Notes: generated from the letters alone by a model not told the origin. 7,525 nucleotides of DNA from Candidatus Limivicinus faecipullorum (GCA_018711755.1 DVHY01000123.1:1-7525), one strand, 5' to 3'; shown: positions 1 through 6,657, counted from the stretch's first letter. Made by a program: numbers and translations.

Positions 1-88
1 TTTTATCAATATTTGATTCTATCACGCAGGGTCTGTAAAACATCAAGAATTTGTTAATTATTGTTACAATAGCTGGTATTTCCGGGCC

Positions 89-1153
89 TCAGCGCTTGTT
101 CTTTTCCGCCATGGACAGGCTGACTATCTTCTCGCACAGCTCTGCGTAACTCATTCCCTCTATCGCCGCGGCTTTCGGGATAAGGCTGTTGGGAGTCATG
201 CCCGGCAGGGTGTTCACCTCCAGGCACCAGGCCCGGCCCTCATCGTCCAGAATAAAGTCCGCCCGGGAGTACACCGACAGGCCCAGAGCCCTGTGAAGAC
301 GCAGGGCCGCCTCGCCCAGCAGCTCCCTTTCGGCCCGGCTTATGGGAGCCGGGCATATCTCTCTGGCCCCCTGCTCGCCGCTCTGGTACTTTGCCACATA
401 GTCAAAGCTCATGCCCTCCGGCGGCACTATCTCTATAGGGCTGAGATACCTGTCATCCAGCACCGGCACGGTGAGTTCCCGGCCCTTTATCTTCTCCTCC
501 ACCAGGACCCGGTTTCCATAGTGCAGGACATTTTCCAGGGCAGCTCTCAGCTCTTCCCTGGTGTCCGACAGTTCAACGCCTATGGAGGAGCCGCCCCCCA
601 CCACCTTTACGGCGCAGGGTACCGGCAGGCTCTCCGCAAGCTGCGGGATGTCCTCCCGGCTGTATGTGAGTTCCCGGCCTTTCGGCGTCAGCACGCCGCA
701 GCTTTCCATGACCATTTTGGCCACGGCCTTATCCATGGCCATGCCGCTGCTGAGAGGCCCGGAGCCGGTATAGGGCACGCCCATAAGCTCCAGGGCTGCC
801 TGTATCTTGCCGTCCTCTCCGTCGGCCCCGTGGAGGCCCAGAAAGACGCAGTCCGCCAGAGCGCATATCTCCAGCACATTCTTTCCCAGGCGGCTGGGGC
901 TTTTGAATTTTCTTGAGGCTTTCACCGCCTCCAGGTCCGGGGCCGTCTTCTCGATGGACACATTGCCGCAGAAGCCGTCCGGCGCGCCGAAGGCCTTTTC
1001 CAGCGGGCCGTCATAATCCTCCAGTCCAAGAAACATATCCACAAATATGGCTTTATGTCCCCGCTCCCGGAGCGCCCGGCATACAGAAGTACCGGAGACC
1101 AGAGACACATGGCGCTCGGTGCTGATGCCTCCGCCTAAAACAACGATTTTCAT
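89..1153 (-). CDS. ddl: D-alanine--D-alanine ligase (Ddl)
   Basis: This cytoplasmic ATP-grasp enzyme joins two D-alanines to make the D-Ala-D-Ala end of the peptidoglycan precursor, which MurF then attaches. The length of 354 residues is normal for the family. The N-terminal signature GGGISTERHVSL (residues 7-18, with E13) is the usual Ddl start. LHGADGEDGKIQ (107-118) closes the N-terminal domain. The glycine-rich loop GGGSSIG (186-192) follows K183, where VKVV replaces the more usual VKP. AKY with Y256 in the omega-loop is the tyrosine expected of D-Ala-D-Ala rather than D-Ala-D-Lac ligases. SRADF (D299) and LEVNTLPGMT (E312, N314) are the magnesium ligands and C-terminal signature. The ATG at 1151-1153 is preceded by GAAAGGG eight bases upstream. 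The gene stands alone, with its own promoter and no murF beside it. The family is certain; D-Ala specificity is inferred from Y256. Confidence 0.96.
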   Translation of the reverse strand: MKIVVLGGGISTERHVSLVSGTSVCRALRERGHKAIFVDMFLGLEDYDGPLEKAFGAPDGFCGNVSIEKTAPDLEAVKASRKFKSPSRLGKNVLEICALADCVFLGLHGADGEDGKIQAALELMGVPYTGSGPLSSGMAMDKAVAKMVMESCGVLTPKGRELTYSREDIPQLAESLPVPCAVKVVGGGSSIGVELSDTREELRAALENVLHYGNRVLVEEKIKGRELTVPVLDDRYLSPIEIVPPEGMSFDYVAKYQSGEQGAREICPAPISRAERELLGEAALRLHRALGLSVYSRADFILDDEGRAWCLEVNTLPGMTPNSLIPKAAAIEGMSYAELCEKIVSLSMAEKNKR

Positions 1154-1191
1154 TTACAGAGCCCTTTCATGCTTATTAGCTGATTTTTTGT

Positions 1192-1220
1192 AGAATACCA
1201 CTGTTTCATCCACATTTCAA
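1192..1220 (-). promoter_or_regulatory. ddl promoter
   Basis: On the minus strand, TTGAAA (1215-1220) and TATTCT (1192-1197) are separated by exactly 17 bases. They match five and four of six consensus positions. Transcription would start near 1185, giving a leader of about 30 bases that contains the GAAAGGG ribosome binding site at 1162-1168. The call rests on sequence match only. Confidence 0.55.
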
Positions 1221-1256
1221 TATATTAATATGAACCGGCCCGCATGAATGCAGTCC

Positions 1257-1292
1257 AAGGAAAAGCCGTGGGACATCCCACGGCTTTTCCTT
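1257..1292 (-). terminator. Terminator hairpin, probably bidirectional
   Basis: A perfect 17-bp inverted repeat has only two unpaired bases (CA) at its centre. The GC core is GCCGTGGGA/TCCCACGGC, flanked by AAGGAAAA on one arm and TTTTCCTT on the other. Because of this symmetry, the 3' arm ends in a T-rich tract on either strand. It lies 20 bases after the stop codon of the minus-strand PEPCK-like gene and before the ddl promoter, so its likely job is to end the PEPCK-like transcript and keep ddl independent. There is no pure T-run beyond the stem. Confidence 0.8.
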
Positions 1293-1312
1293 ATTTAAAA
1301 AACGCATTTTGC

Positions 1313-3214
1313 TCACTTGATATTGGTCATGGGAGTGATGGCCAGGTAGTCCTCCAGGGAGCCGTCGTTGAGGCAGGTCTCGATGATCTTGCGGCCGATG
1401 GGGTCCAGTTCGTCGGTGAGAAACTCCTTAATCTGGCTCTTCATGAAGTCGGTGAGTATATTTGCGCCGGCATCGTAGCCCTCAAAGCCCAGTTTGGACT
1501 GGAGCTCGGGGCGCAGGAAGGTCTGACGCACATACTGGCCGTCTATCTTCATTTCATCCAGGGAATAGCCGAAGATGGGGCAACGGGCGGGCACCAAGTG
1601 CTTGAAACGCACGGTGCCGCTGCGGCGGGCCAGGTACTCACGGGTTATCCACTCGCCCATGAAGCCTATGTTGTAGGCTCCGATGTGCTGGTTGGGGATG
1701 AGGATGTTCAGGGTGTTGGGGCAGTCCATCATCTGGCGCAGCAGGAGGTTGGCCTGAGTCACCTTCATGCCGGTGGCAAAGGGCCAGTAGGAGCCAACGC
1801 CCTCGGCCTTCAGGCCGCTGCCGGCATTGGTGTCGGCGATGGAGGGGTTCTTAAAGCCTCTGGGAGACACCAGACGCCACAGCCAGGCGATGGAGATGGG
1901 CACGAACTGCACCATGCCCATGACGCCGTAGTTGGGGGCCATGGCGGTGGAGGGTGGCATACGCACGCCGAAGGAGCGGACGTTGACCTCCTGGGGCTCG
2001 TTTCCGGGGACTATGCCCTCTATCATCTCCCTGGGGATGATGACACGGGGGTTGGTGCAGGGCTTGCCGTTGGACTCCAGCACATGCTCCCAGATAAGGC
2101 AGGTGGCCCCGGGGGTGCCGTCCATGTTGAAGAACTCCAAAGGCTCGGAGGGATGGATGCTGATGCGCTCATAGGTGGGGCTGTTGCCGTAGTAGTTGTC
2201 CCCGTCCATACGGAGGAACCAGCCGTCCTCGGCGTCGGCTATCACCAGATGGCCGGAGCCGTTCTGCATATCCTTGTGGGCCAGGACCATATCGTCCGCT
2301 ATGGGGTGGATCTTGCAGGTCTCGCCCAGGGTCAGATAATATTTCTCGCCGCTGACCGTATGGATGCCCATGAGCAGCTGGCCGTTCTCGTCCTTGTGTA
2401 TCTCCTCCAGCATCTCGCTCTTGCCGCCGCCGGAAGCGCCCTCGTGCATGAAGACCACTTCGTTTTCATAGGGGGACTCCAGCATGGCTGCGGAGGCGTG
2501 GTTGGTTATCCAGCCCTCGTGCTCGCCGATATCCAGCAGGATGGAGAACACGCCCTTCTTGGCAGAGGGGCCGGGATAGAGGTTGTAGGAGAAGACCTCG
2601 TGGAGCTCTTCGCTGCGGTTGTGGACCACCACCTGCTTGCCGTCGAAATGGGTGTGACGGAAAGGAGGCGCCACATAGATTATGGCTCTGGGCTTATAGT
2701 TGGGCTGCACGTCGAATATGCTCACAAAGCCCTGCATATTTGCCAGGGAAAGGGCAAAGAAAGCGGCGTTCATGGGGCAGATGAGCAGGCTGTCATAGCC
2801 GTAATACTTCCCGCCTGCCTTGAAGGGCAGAACAATGAGCTGCTGGCTGGCCAGCCAGTCCATGGTCTCCTTGCGGAGCTTGGAGAACTTATAGCCGTAT
2901 TTCTCCTTAAAGAGGGGCTTATTGGTGGGCAGATCATCGCCTATACGCATGCAGTCCGGGTCGCGGCGGCGCATATAGTCCTCCATGAAGTTGACCACGG
3001 TGCCGTTCTTGCAGCGGACCACTTCCACTTCCTTCACAAGGCCCCTGCCCTCTATGGGGTAGACCACGTCAAAGCGGGAGGAATGGGTGGGCCCATAACA
3101 CATCTCTTCCAGCTGCTCCTTAGTCTCGGGGTAACAGAGGCAGCGGCTCTTTTTCAGAGTCTCTGTCAGGTCCTTGGGCAGGACGAATCTGTCAAAATAG
3201 GAGTCTGTATACAT
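1313..3214 (-). CDS. DUF4914-type PEPCK-like protein, function unknown
   Basis: This 633-residue soluble protein has no visible signal peptide or membrane segment. I recognise it as DUF4914-like from memory; no biochemical function is known to me. By eye it aligns with ATP-type PEPCK from about residue 95 to the C-terminus. YPGPSAKKGVFSI (213-225) matches the PEPCK YGGEMKKGMFS segment, whose lysine binds the metal. TNHASAAM (237-244, H239) matches MHCSANV with its metal-binding histidine. EGASGGGKSEM (258-268, K265) is the P-loop and also resembles the HPr kinase loop GxSGxGKSE. PIADDMV (304-310) is the kinase-2 aspartate pair. NPRVIIPREMI (388-398, R390) matches NTRVSYPIYHI, and SFGVRMPP (414-421) matches AFGVLPP. 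The PEPCK substrate-binding motif GRSPKDK is not visible in the divergent N-terminus, so the substrate may differ. The ATG at 3212-3214 is preceded by AGGAAAGAGG. It is transcribed alone. A kinase or carboxykinase role is inferred. Confidence 0.9.
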   Translation of the reverse strand: MYTDSYFDRFVLPKDLTETLKKSRCLCYPETKEQLEEMCYGPTHSSRFDVVYPIEGRGLVKEVEVVRCKNGTVVNFMEDYMRRRDPDCMRIGDDLPTNKPLFKEKYGYKFSKLRKETMDWLASQQLIVLPFKAGGKYYGYDSLLICPMNAAFFALSLANMQGFVSIFDVQPNYKPRAIIYVAPPFRHTHFDGKQVVVHNRSEELHEVFSYNLYPGPSAKKGVFSILLDIGEHEGWITNHASAAMLESPYENEVVFMHEGASGGGKSEMLEEIHKDENGQLLMGIHTVSGEKYYLTLGETCKIHPIADDMVLAHKDMQNGSGHLVIADAEDGWFLRMDGDNYYGNSPTYERISIHPSEPLEFFNMDGTPGATCLIWEHVLESNGKPCTNPRVIIPREMIEGIVPGNEPQEVNVRSFGVRMPPSTAMAPNYGVMGMVQFVPISIAWLWRLVSPRGFKNPSIADTNAGSGLKAEGVGSYWPFATGMKVTQANLLLRQMMDCPNTLNILIPNQHIGAYNIGFMGEWITREYLARRSGTVRFKHLVPARCPIFGYSLDEMKIDGQYVRQTFLRPELQSKLGFEGYDAGANILTDFMKSQIKEFLTDELDPIGRKIIETCLNDGSLEDYLAITPMTNIK

Positions 3215-3281
3215 TTTTTCACCGGCCTCTTTCCTGTAAAATTTTTAACTTTCTATACTTTCCAGCTAGTCTTCTGTTAAG

Positions 3282-3310
3282 ATTTTACCATAAACAGCGG
3301 ATTTCAGCAA
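3282..3310 (-). promoter_or_regulatory. Promoter of the PEPCK-like gene
   Basis: On the minus strand, TTGCTG (3305-3310) and TAAAAT (3282-3287) are separated by 17 bases. The predicted start near 3275 gives a leader of about 60 bases, ending in the AGGAAAGAGG ribosome binding site. I see no operator-like inverted repeat around it. The rest of the 3215-3498 gap holds no gene, and I found no convincing plus-strand promoter for truA. Confidence 0.55.
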
Positions 3311-3486
3311 CAAAGAAAAATAACCGAATTTTCCCGCACCGCTGCGGTACAAATGGCCTTTACTATGTACATATTACACAATCAGCCGCCGCAGCCGGGC
3401 CTGCTGTTCTATGATATGCAATAATACTCGTCCCTGTCTGGTCTCTGCTTCTTGAAAAAGTCAGCGTTTTCCTATATCCTTTGTAC

Positions 3487-3494
3487 TGAGGTGA
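3487..3494 (+). promoter_or_regulatory. truA ribosome binding site
   Basis: TGAGGTGA ends four bases before the ATG at 3499. It fixes that ATG as the start; the encoded N-terminus (MRNFKLCLSYDG) is exactly where TruA proteins normally begin. Confidence 0.8.
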
Positions 3495-3498
3495 GCCT

Positions 3499-4236
3499 AT
3501 GAGAAATTTCAAACTTTGCCTTAGCTATGACGGCAGCCGCTATCGGGGCTGGCAGAAGCAGGGGAACACTCCCGACACCATACAGGAGAAGCTGGAGGCC
3601 CTGCTCTCCCGCCTGCTGGAACAGCCGGTAGAGCTTCACGGCTCCGGGCGCACCGACGCCGGAGTCCACGCCCGCTGCCAGACCTGCTCCTTCCGGGCGG
3701 ACACTTCCCTGCCCTGCCCCAGGCTGCTGGAGCTCATCCGCAGCCACCTCCCCGAGGATATAGGCGCCCTTAGCCTTGAGGAGGCGGAGCCCTCCTTCCA
3801 TGCCCGGCTCTCCTGCCGGAAAAAGAGCTATGTTTATTTCATCTGGAACAGTTCCAGCCCCAATGTTTTTTACAGGAAATACTCCGGCACCTGCCCGGAG
3901 GCCCTGGACACGGAGGCCATGGAGCGGGCCGCCCGGCTGCTGCTGGGCGAGCACGACTTCAGCTCCTTCTGCTCTCTCAGGCGCATGAAGAAGTCCGCCG
4001 TCCGCAGGCTGGACAGCGTGGATATCTCCAGGTCCGGAGATATGCTGCGTCTGGAGTTTACCGGCAGCGGCTTTCTATACAACATGGTGCGCATCCTGGT
4101 GGGCACGCTTATTGAAGTAGGCCGCGCCCAGCGCAGGGCGGAGGACATGCCCGCCCTTCTGGCTGCCCGGGACAGGCAGGCCGCCGGTTTCACCGCTCCC
4201 GCTCAGGGGCTCTTTCTCTGGGAGCAGCGCTATTGA
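3499..4236 (+). CDS. truA: tRNA pseudouridine synthase A (TruA)
   Basis: TruA converts uridines 38-40 in the anticodon arm of many tRNAs to pseudouridine, helping decoding and reading-frame maintenance. The 245-residue length fits the short clostridial form. The N-terminus LSYDGSRYRGWQKQ (8-21) is the family start. GSGRTDAGVHA (48-58) carries the catalytic aspartate, D53. KKSYVYFIW lies in the middle and carries the aromatic active-site region. The C-terminal block GSGFLYNMVRILVGTLIEVG is followed by ARDRQAAGFTAPAQGLFL, both conserved. The gene is divergent from the PEPCK-like gene and is followed within 18 bases by a strong new promoter. No terminator of its own is visible, so some truA transcripts may run into the downstream RNA. 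There is no sign of damage. Identification is secure. Confidence 0.97.
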   Translation: MRNFKLCLSYDGSRYRGWQKQGNTPDTIQEKLEALLSRLLEQPVELHGSGRTDAGVHARCQTCSFRADTSLPCPRLLELIRSHLPEDIGALSLEEAEPSFHARLSCRKKSYVYFIWNSSSPNVFYRKYSGTCPEALDTEAMERAARLLLGEHDFSSFCSLRRMKKSAVRRLDSVDISRSGDMLRLEFTGSGFLYNMVRILVGTLIEVGRAQRRAEDMPALLAARDRQAAGFTAPAQGLFLWEQRY

Positions 4237-4254
4237 AAAATTTTTCTAAAGCTA

Positions 4255-4283
4255 TTGACAGCAGGGGTGAATATTGTTAGAAT
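4255..4283 (+). promoter_or_regulatory. Very strong sigma-A promoter of the structured RNA
   Basis: TTGACA (4255-4260) is a perfect -35 element. A 17-base spacer follows, and then TAGAAT (4278-4283), five of six at -10. A TG at 4275-4276, one base before the -10, makes it an extended -10 promoter. Transcription should begin at about 4290. It is the best promoter in the window, and it sits in front of the non-coding segment rather than immediately before potA. Confidence 0.85.
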
Positions 4284-4289
4284 GAGTCG

Positions 4290-4630
4290 TCTCAATTGGA
4301 TAGAGTCTATCCGAAGCAAGATAGCGACCGCTGCTTTGAGCAGCTAAGGCCACACGGACAGCCGGGTCGAATGCCGATAAACCCCAGGTGGGGTGGCAAC
4401 TTCTGTTGCCTTATTGATTGAGTTAGAAGCTCAAGTTTTATAAGTTGGTTACTATAAACCGATGCTAAAAAGCATACAAACTTGTGAAATGGTCAATAAG
4501 AGTAGTAAAAGTAATCTTTGCTATATAGACTCTCAAAATCCATTTGAGCCATAGCGCCGGCATGTCCGGTGCCCATTTACGGCTGCATCACGGCGGGTTG
4601 TGCTTTTGGCACGGCCCGCTTTTATTTTTT
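4290..4630 (+). ncRNA. Structured non-coding RNA or long potA leader, class unassigned
   Basis: The roughly 340-nt segment lies between a strong promoter and an intrinsic terminator, and it is much AT-richer than the flanking genes. Hand folding gives many short perfect helices. CTCAAT (4291-4296) pairs with ATTGAG (4417-4422) and closes a first domain. Inside are hairpins at 4298-4312, 4330-4344, 4381-4394 and 4395-4410, and CGACC (4325-4329) pairs with GGTCG (4365-4369). A second domain is closed by CAAGTTT (4432-4438) with AAACTTG (4478-4484) around hairpins at 4447-4460 and 4462-4475. Further hairpins lie at 4503-4523, 4532-4548 and 4554-4572, then the terminator. GTCGAAT at 4366-4372 resembles a tRNA T-loop. 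No protein frame with a ribosome binding site is visible. I could not match it to a riboswitch class. The clostridial raiA-motif RNA, which is compact, many-hairpinned and abundant, is one possibility I can neither confirm nor exclude by eye. Exact ends are inferred. Confidence 0.75.
4593..4630 (+). terminator. Intrinsic terminator directly upstream of potA
   Basis: GCGGGTTGTGC (4593-4603) pairs with GCACGGCCCGC (4609-4619), giving 11 bp including two G-U pairs, with loop TTTTG. The tract TTTTATTTTTT (4620-4630) follows directly. It is a textbook Rho-independent terminator. It ends 17 bases before the potA ATG, so it either ends the structured RNA or attenuates the transporter operon, or does both. 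Confidence 0.9.
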
Positions 4631-4635
4631 CTGCC

Positions 4636-4643
4636 GGGGGAAG
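4636..4643 (+). promoter_or_regulatory. potA ribosome binding site
   Basis: GGGGGAAG ends four bases before the ATG at 4648 and right after the terminator T-tract. It selects this ATG over an in-frame GTG at 4600, which lies inside the terminator stem. Starting at 4648 gives MKKIIELKNITKAF, the normal PotA beginning. Confidence 0.75.
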
Positions 4644-4647
4644 TTTT

Positions 4648-5766
4648 ATGAAAAAAATCATCGAGCTTAAAAATATTACCAAAGCCTTTGACGGTGAAGT
4701 GGTCCTGGACAACATGAGCCTGGACATTTACGACAACGAATTCATTACCCTTCTGGGCCCCTCCGGCTGCGGCAAGACCACTACCCTGCGCCTCATCGGC
4801 GGCTTCGAGACTCCCGATGAGGGCGACATCGTCTTTATGGGCGAGAACATCAACGACGTCCCCCCCTACAAGCGCAACGTGAACACCGTGTTCCAGCGCT
4901 ACGCTCTCTTCCCCCATCTCAACGTCTTTGAAAACGTGGCCTTTCCCCTGCGGGAGAAGAAGCTGCCCAAGGCCGAGATAGATACCAAGGTGCGGGAGAT
5001 GCTCTCTCTGGTGGCTCTCACCGGCTTTGAGCAGCGCAGCGTCACCAGCCTCTCCGGCGGCCAGCAGCAGCGCGTGGCCATAGCCAGGGCCCTGGTGAGC
5101 CAGCCCAAGGTACTGCTCCTGGATGAGCCCCTGGCCGCCCTGGACCTGAAGCTGCGCAAGGACATGCAGCAGGAGCTGAAGAAGATCCAGAAGGCCACCG
5201 GCATAACCTTCGTCTTCGTCACCCACGACCAGGAGGAGGCCCTCTCCATGTCCGACACGGTGGTAGTCATGTCCGAGGGCCGCATCCAGCAGATAGGCAC
5301 CCCCATCGATATATATAATGAGCCCCAGAACGCCTTTGTCGCCGACTTCATCGGTGAGAGCAATATAGTGGACGGCATCATGCTGGCGGATAAAAAGGTG
5401 GCCTTTTCCGGCCACGTGTTCCAGTGCGTGGACTCCGGCTTCGGTACCAAGGAGCCGGTGGACGTGGTGGTGCGCCCGGAGGATGTGGACATCGTCGCAG
5501 AAGACAAGGGCATGCTCAAAGGCGTGGTGACTTCCGTCACCTTCCTTGGTGTCCACTACGAGATCATTGTGGACATCAGCGGCTTCAAATGGATGATCCA
5601 GACCACCGACTTTGTGGACGTGGACGAGCACATCGGCCTGTACATCGAGCCCGATGCCATACACATCATGAAAAAGTCCGAGTATTCCGGCATGTTTGGG
5701 GATTACTCATCCTTCTCCAACGAGCTGGATGAGCTCAGCGATGCGGAAAGCGAGATCGAGGAATGA
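4648..5766 (+). CDS. potA: Spermidine/putrescine ABC transporter ATPase PotA
   Basis: This is the cytoplasmic ATPase that powers polyamine import through the PotB-PotC channel. The 372 residues are close to the usual length. The Walker A motif GPSGCGKTT spans 37-45 (K43). The Q-loop VFQRYALFPH spans 81-90 (Q83), with R where S is common. The signature LSGGQQQR spans 135-142. Walker B LLLDEP spans 156-161 (D159, E160), and the H-loop histidine is H193 in VTHDQEEA. PPYKRNVNTVFQ is typical of polyamine-family ATPases. After about residue 235 comes a TOBE-type regulatory domain (VVVRPEDVDIV). The protein ends in a very acidic tail (ELDELSDAESEIEE). The stop overlaps the potB start as ATGA, so the two are translationally coupled. 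The operon has no visible promoter of its own after the terminator, which suggests expression by readthrough from 4255-4283 or from truA. Polyamine specificity is inferred from family resemblance and the gene set. Confidence 0.94.
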   Translation: MKKIIELKNITKAFDGEVVLDNMSLDIYDNEFITLLGPSGCGKTTTLRLIGGFETPDEGDIVFMGENINDVPPYKRNVNTVFQRYALFPHLNVFENVAFPLREKKLPKAEIDTKVREMLSLVALTGFEQRSVTSLSGGQQQRVAIARALVSQPKVLLLDEPLAALDLKLRKDMQQELKKIQKATGITFVFVTHDQEEALSMSDTVVVMSEGRIQQIGTPIDIYNEPQNAFVADFIGESNIVDGIMLADKKVAFSGHVFQCVDSGFGTKEPVDVVVRPEDVDIVAEDKGMLKGVVTSVTFLGVHYEIIVDISGFKWMIQTTDFVDVDEHIGLYIEPDAIHIMKKSEYSGMFGDYSSFSNELDELSDAESEIEE

Positions 5767-6641
5767 AGAGAAACGCTCCCAGCCAGAGAAGCCTGCTGCA
5801 TAAGCTGGTGCTGGCCCCCTACTCCATATGGGCGGCGCTGTTCATTCTGGTGCCTCTGGCCTTTGTGGCATATTATGCCTTTACCGACTCCGACTTCAAC
5901 TTTACCTTTGAGAATATCAGCCGCTTCTTTACCGCCACTTCCACAATAAGCGACGGGGAGAGCACCCGGGAGGTCTACACCTACCTGCTCATCTTTGCCC
6001 GCTCCCTGAAGCTGGCGGTGATATCCACTTTCATCTGCCTGCTCATGGGCTATCCCATGGCCTACATCATGTCCAGGGCCAGCAGCCGCACCCAGAAAGT
6101 GCTTGTCACCCTCATCATGATTCCCATGTGGATGAACTTCCTTATCCGCACCTACGCCTGGATGACCATCCTCCAGGACACCGGCATTTTAAACGGCCTG
6201 CTGGGCTTCATCGGCCTTGGCCCGGTACACATCATCGGCACCGAATCCGCCGTGGTCATCGGCATGGTCTACGACTATTTCCCCTATATGATACTGCCCA
6301 TCTACTCGGTCATGGCCAAAATGGACGTGAAGCTGATAGAGGCCGCCCGGGACCTGGGCTGCAACGGCTTCGGCGTGCTGCGGCGGGTCATCTGGCCTTT
6401 GAGCCTGCCGGGGGTCATCTCCGGGGTCATCATGGTGCTCATCCCCTCTATCAGCACCTTCTATATCTCCCAGAAGCTGGGCAACGGAAAGTTCTACCTG
6501 ATAGGCGACGCCATCGAGGGCCAGTATGTGGCAAACAACCTCCACTTTGCCGCCGCCATCGCCTTCATACTCATGGTCATTTTGCTGGTGTGCATGGCTT
6601 TCATGCAGCGCTACGCCAACAAAAAAGCCGTGGCGGCATGA
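5763..6641 (+). CDS. potB: Spermidine/putrescine ABC transporter permease PotB
   Basis: PotB is one of two membrane subunits forming the polyamine translocation channel. The 292 residues contain about six membrane spans by hydrophobicity, near 19-40, 81-103, 112-134, 162-184, 213-235 and 262-281. The cytoplasmic EAA loop EAARDLGCNGFG (193-204), which docks on the ATPase, is well conserved, and WPLSLPGV follows it. VPLAFVAYYAF and NFLIRTYAW are typical of PotB/PotH proteins. The outside loop after the first span (about 41-75) is polar. The start ATG overlaps the potA stop by four bases, and potC begins 16 bases after the stop. The order ATPase, B, C with a following fourth gene is the standard potABCD arrangement. 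No truncation or unusual feature was seen. Confidence 0.94.
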   Translation: MKRNAPSQRSLLHKLVLAPYSIWAALFILVPLAFVAYYAFTDSDFNFTFENISRFFTATSTISDGESTREVYTYLLIFARSLKLAVISTFICLLMGYPMAYIMSRASSRTQKVLVTLIMIPMWMNFLIRTYAWMTILQDTGILNGLLGFIGLGPVHIIGTESAVVIGMVYDYFPYMILPIYSVMAKMDVKLIEAARDLGCNGFGVLRRVIWPLSLPGVISGVIMVLIPSISTFYISQKLGNGKFYLIGDAIEGQYVANNLHFAAAIAFILMVILLVCMAFMQRYANKKAVAA

Positions 6642-6657
6642 GAGAGGAGAGTCAGCC

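Noticed and set aside
1..88. Promoter for a gene beyond the left edge (minus-strand TTGATG and TAGAAT)
   Set aside because: The spacer would be 19 bases and the -35 is weak. No gene is visible to support it.
1244..3280. Very long plus-strand open frame (678 codons) opposite the PEPCK-like gene
   Set aside because: Its product lacks any recognisable family, and it mirrors the full length of a well-conserved minus-strand gene. GC-rich codon bias leaves the opposite frame open. No ribosome binding site or promoter was seen.
3452..3480. truA promoter: TTGAAA with TATCCT at 17 bases
   Set aside because: The -10 match is weak, and the start would fall on the ribosome binding site itself, leaving almost no leader. 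It is possible but not supported.
4235..4246. Terminator for truA at the palindrome GAAAAATTTTTC
   Set aside because: It is all A/T apart from its two end bases, with no loop and no GC stem, so it would not form a stable RNA hairpin.
4361..4410. tRNA gene suggested by the T-loop-like GTCGAAT
   Set aside because: The flanking stem is only three pairs, and no acceptor stem, D-arm, anticodon arm or CCA end can be placed around it.
4290..4630. T-box leader, suggested by GGGTGGCAAC and the terminator
   Set aside because: The conserved T-box sequence TGGNACCGCG is absent, and the downstream genes are not aminoacyl-tRNA or amino-acid genes.
4600..4647. In-frame GTG extending PotA by 16 residues
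   Set aside because: It lies inside the intrinsic terminator stem with no ribosome binding site. The ATG at 4648 has GGGGGAAG and gives the normal PotA N-terminus.
4588..5664. Long minus-strand open frame (358 codons) opposite potA
   Set aside because: It is antisense to a gene with every ABC ATPase motif in place, has low-complexity His/Gly/Leu-rich composition and resembles no family.
6526..6657. Earlier in-frame ATG for PotC
   Set aside because: It would overlap potB by more than 100 bases and add unrelated residues. The ATG at 6658 has a strong ribosome binding site.
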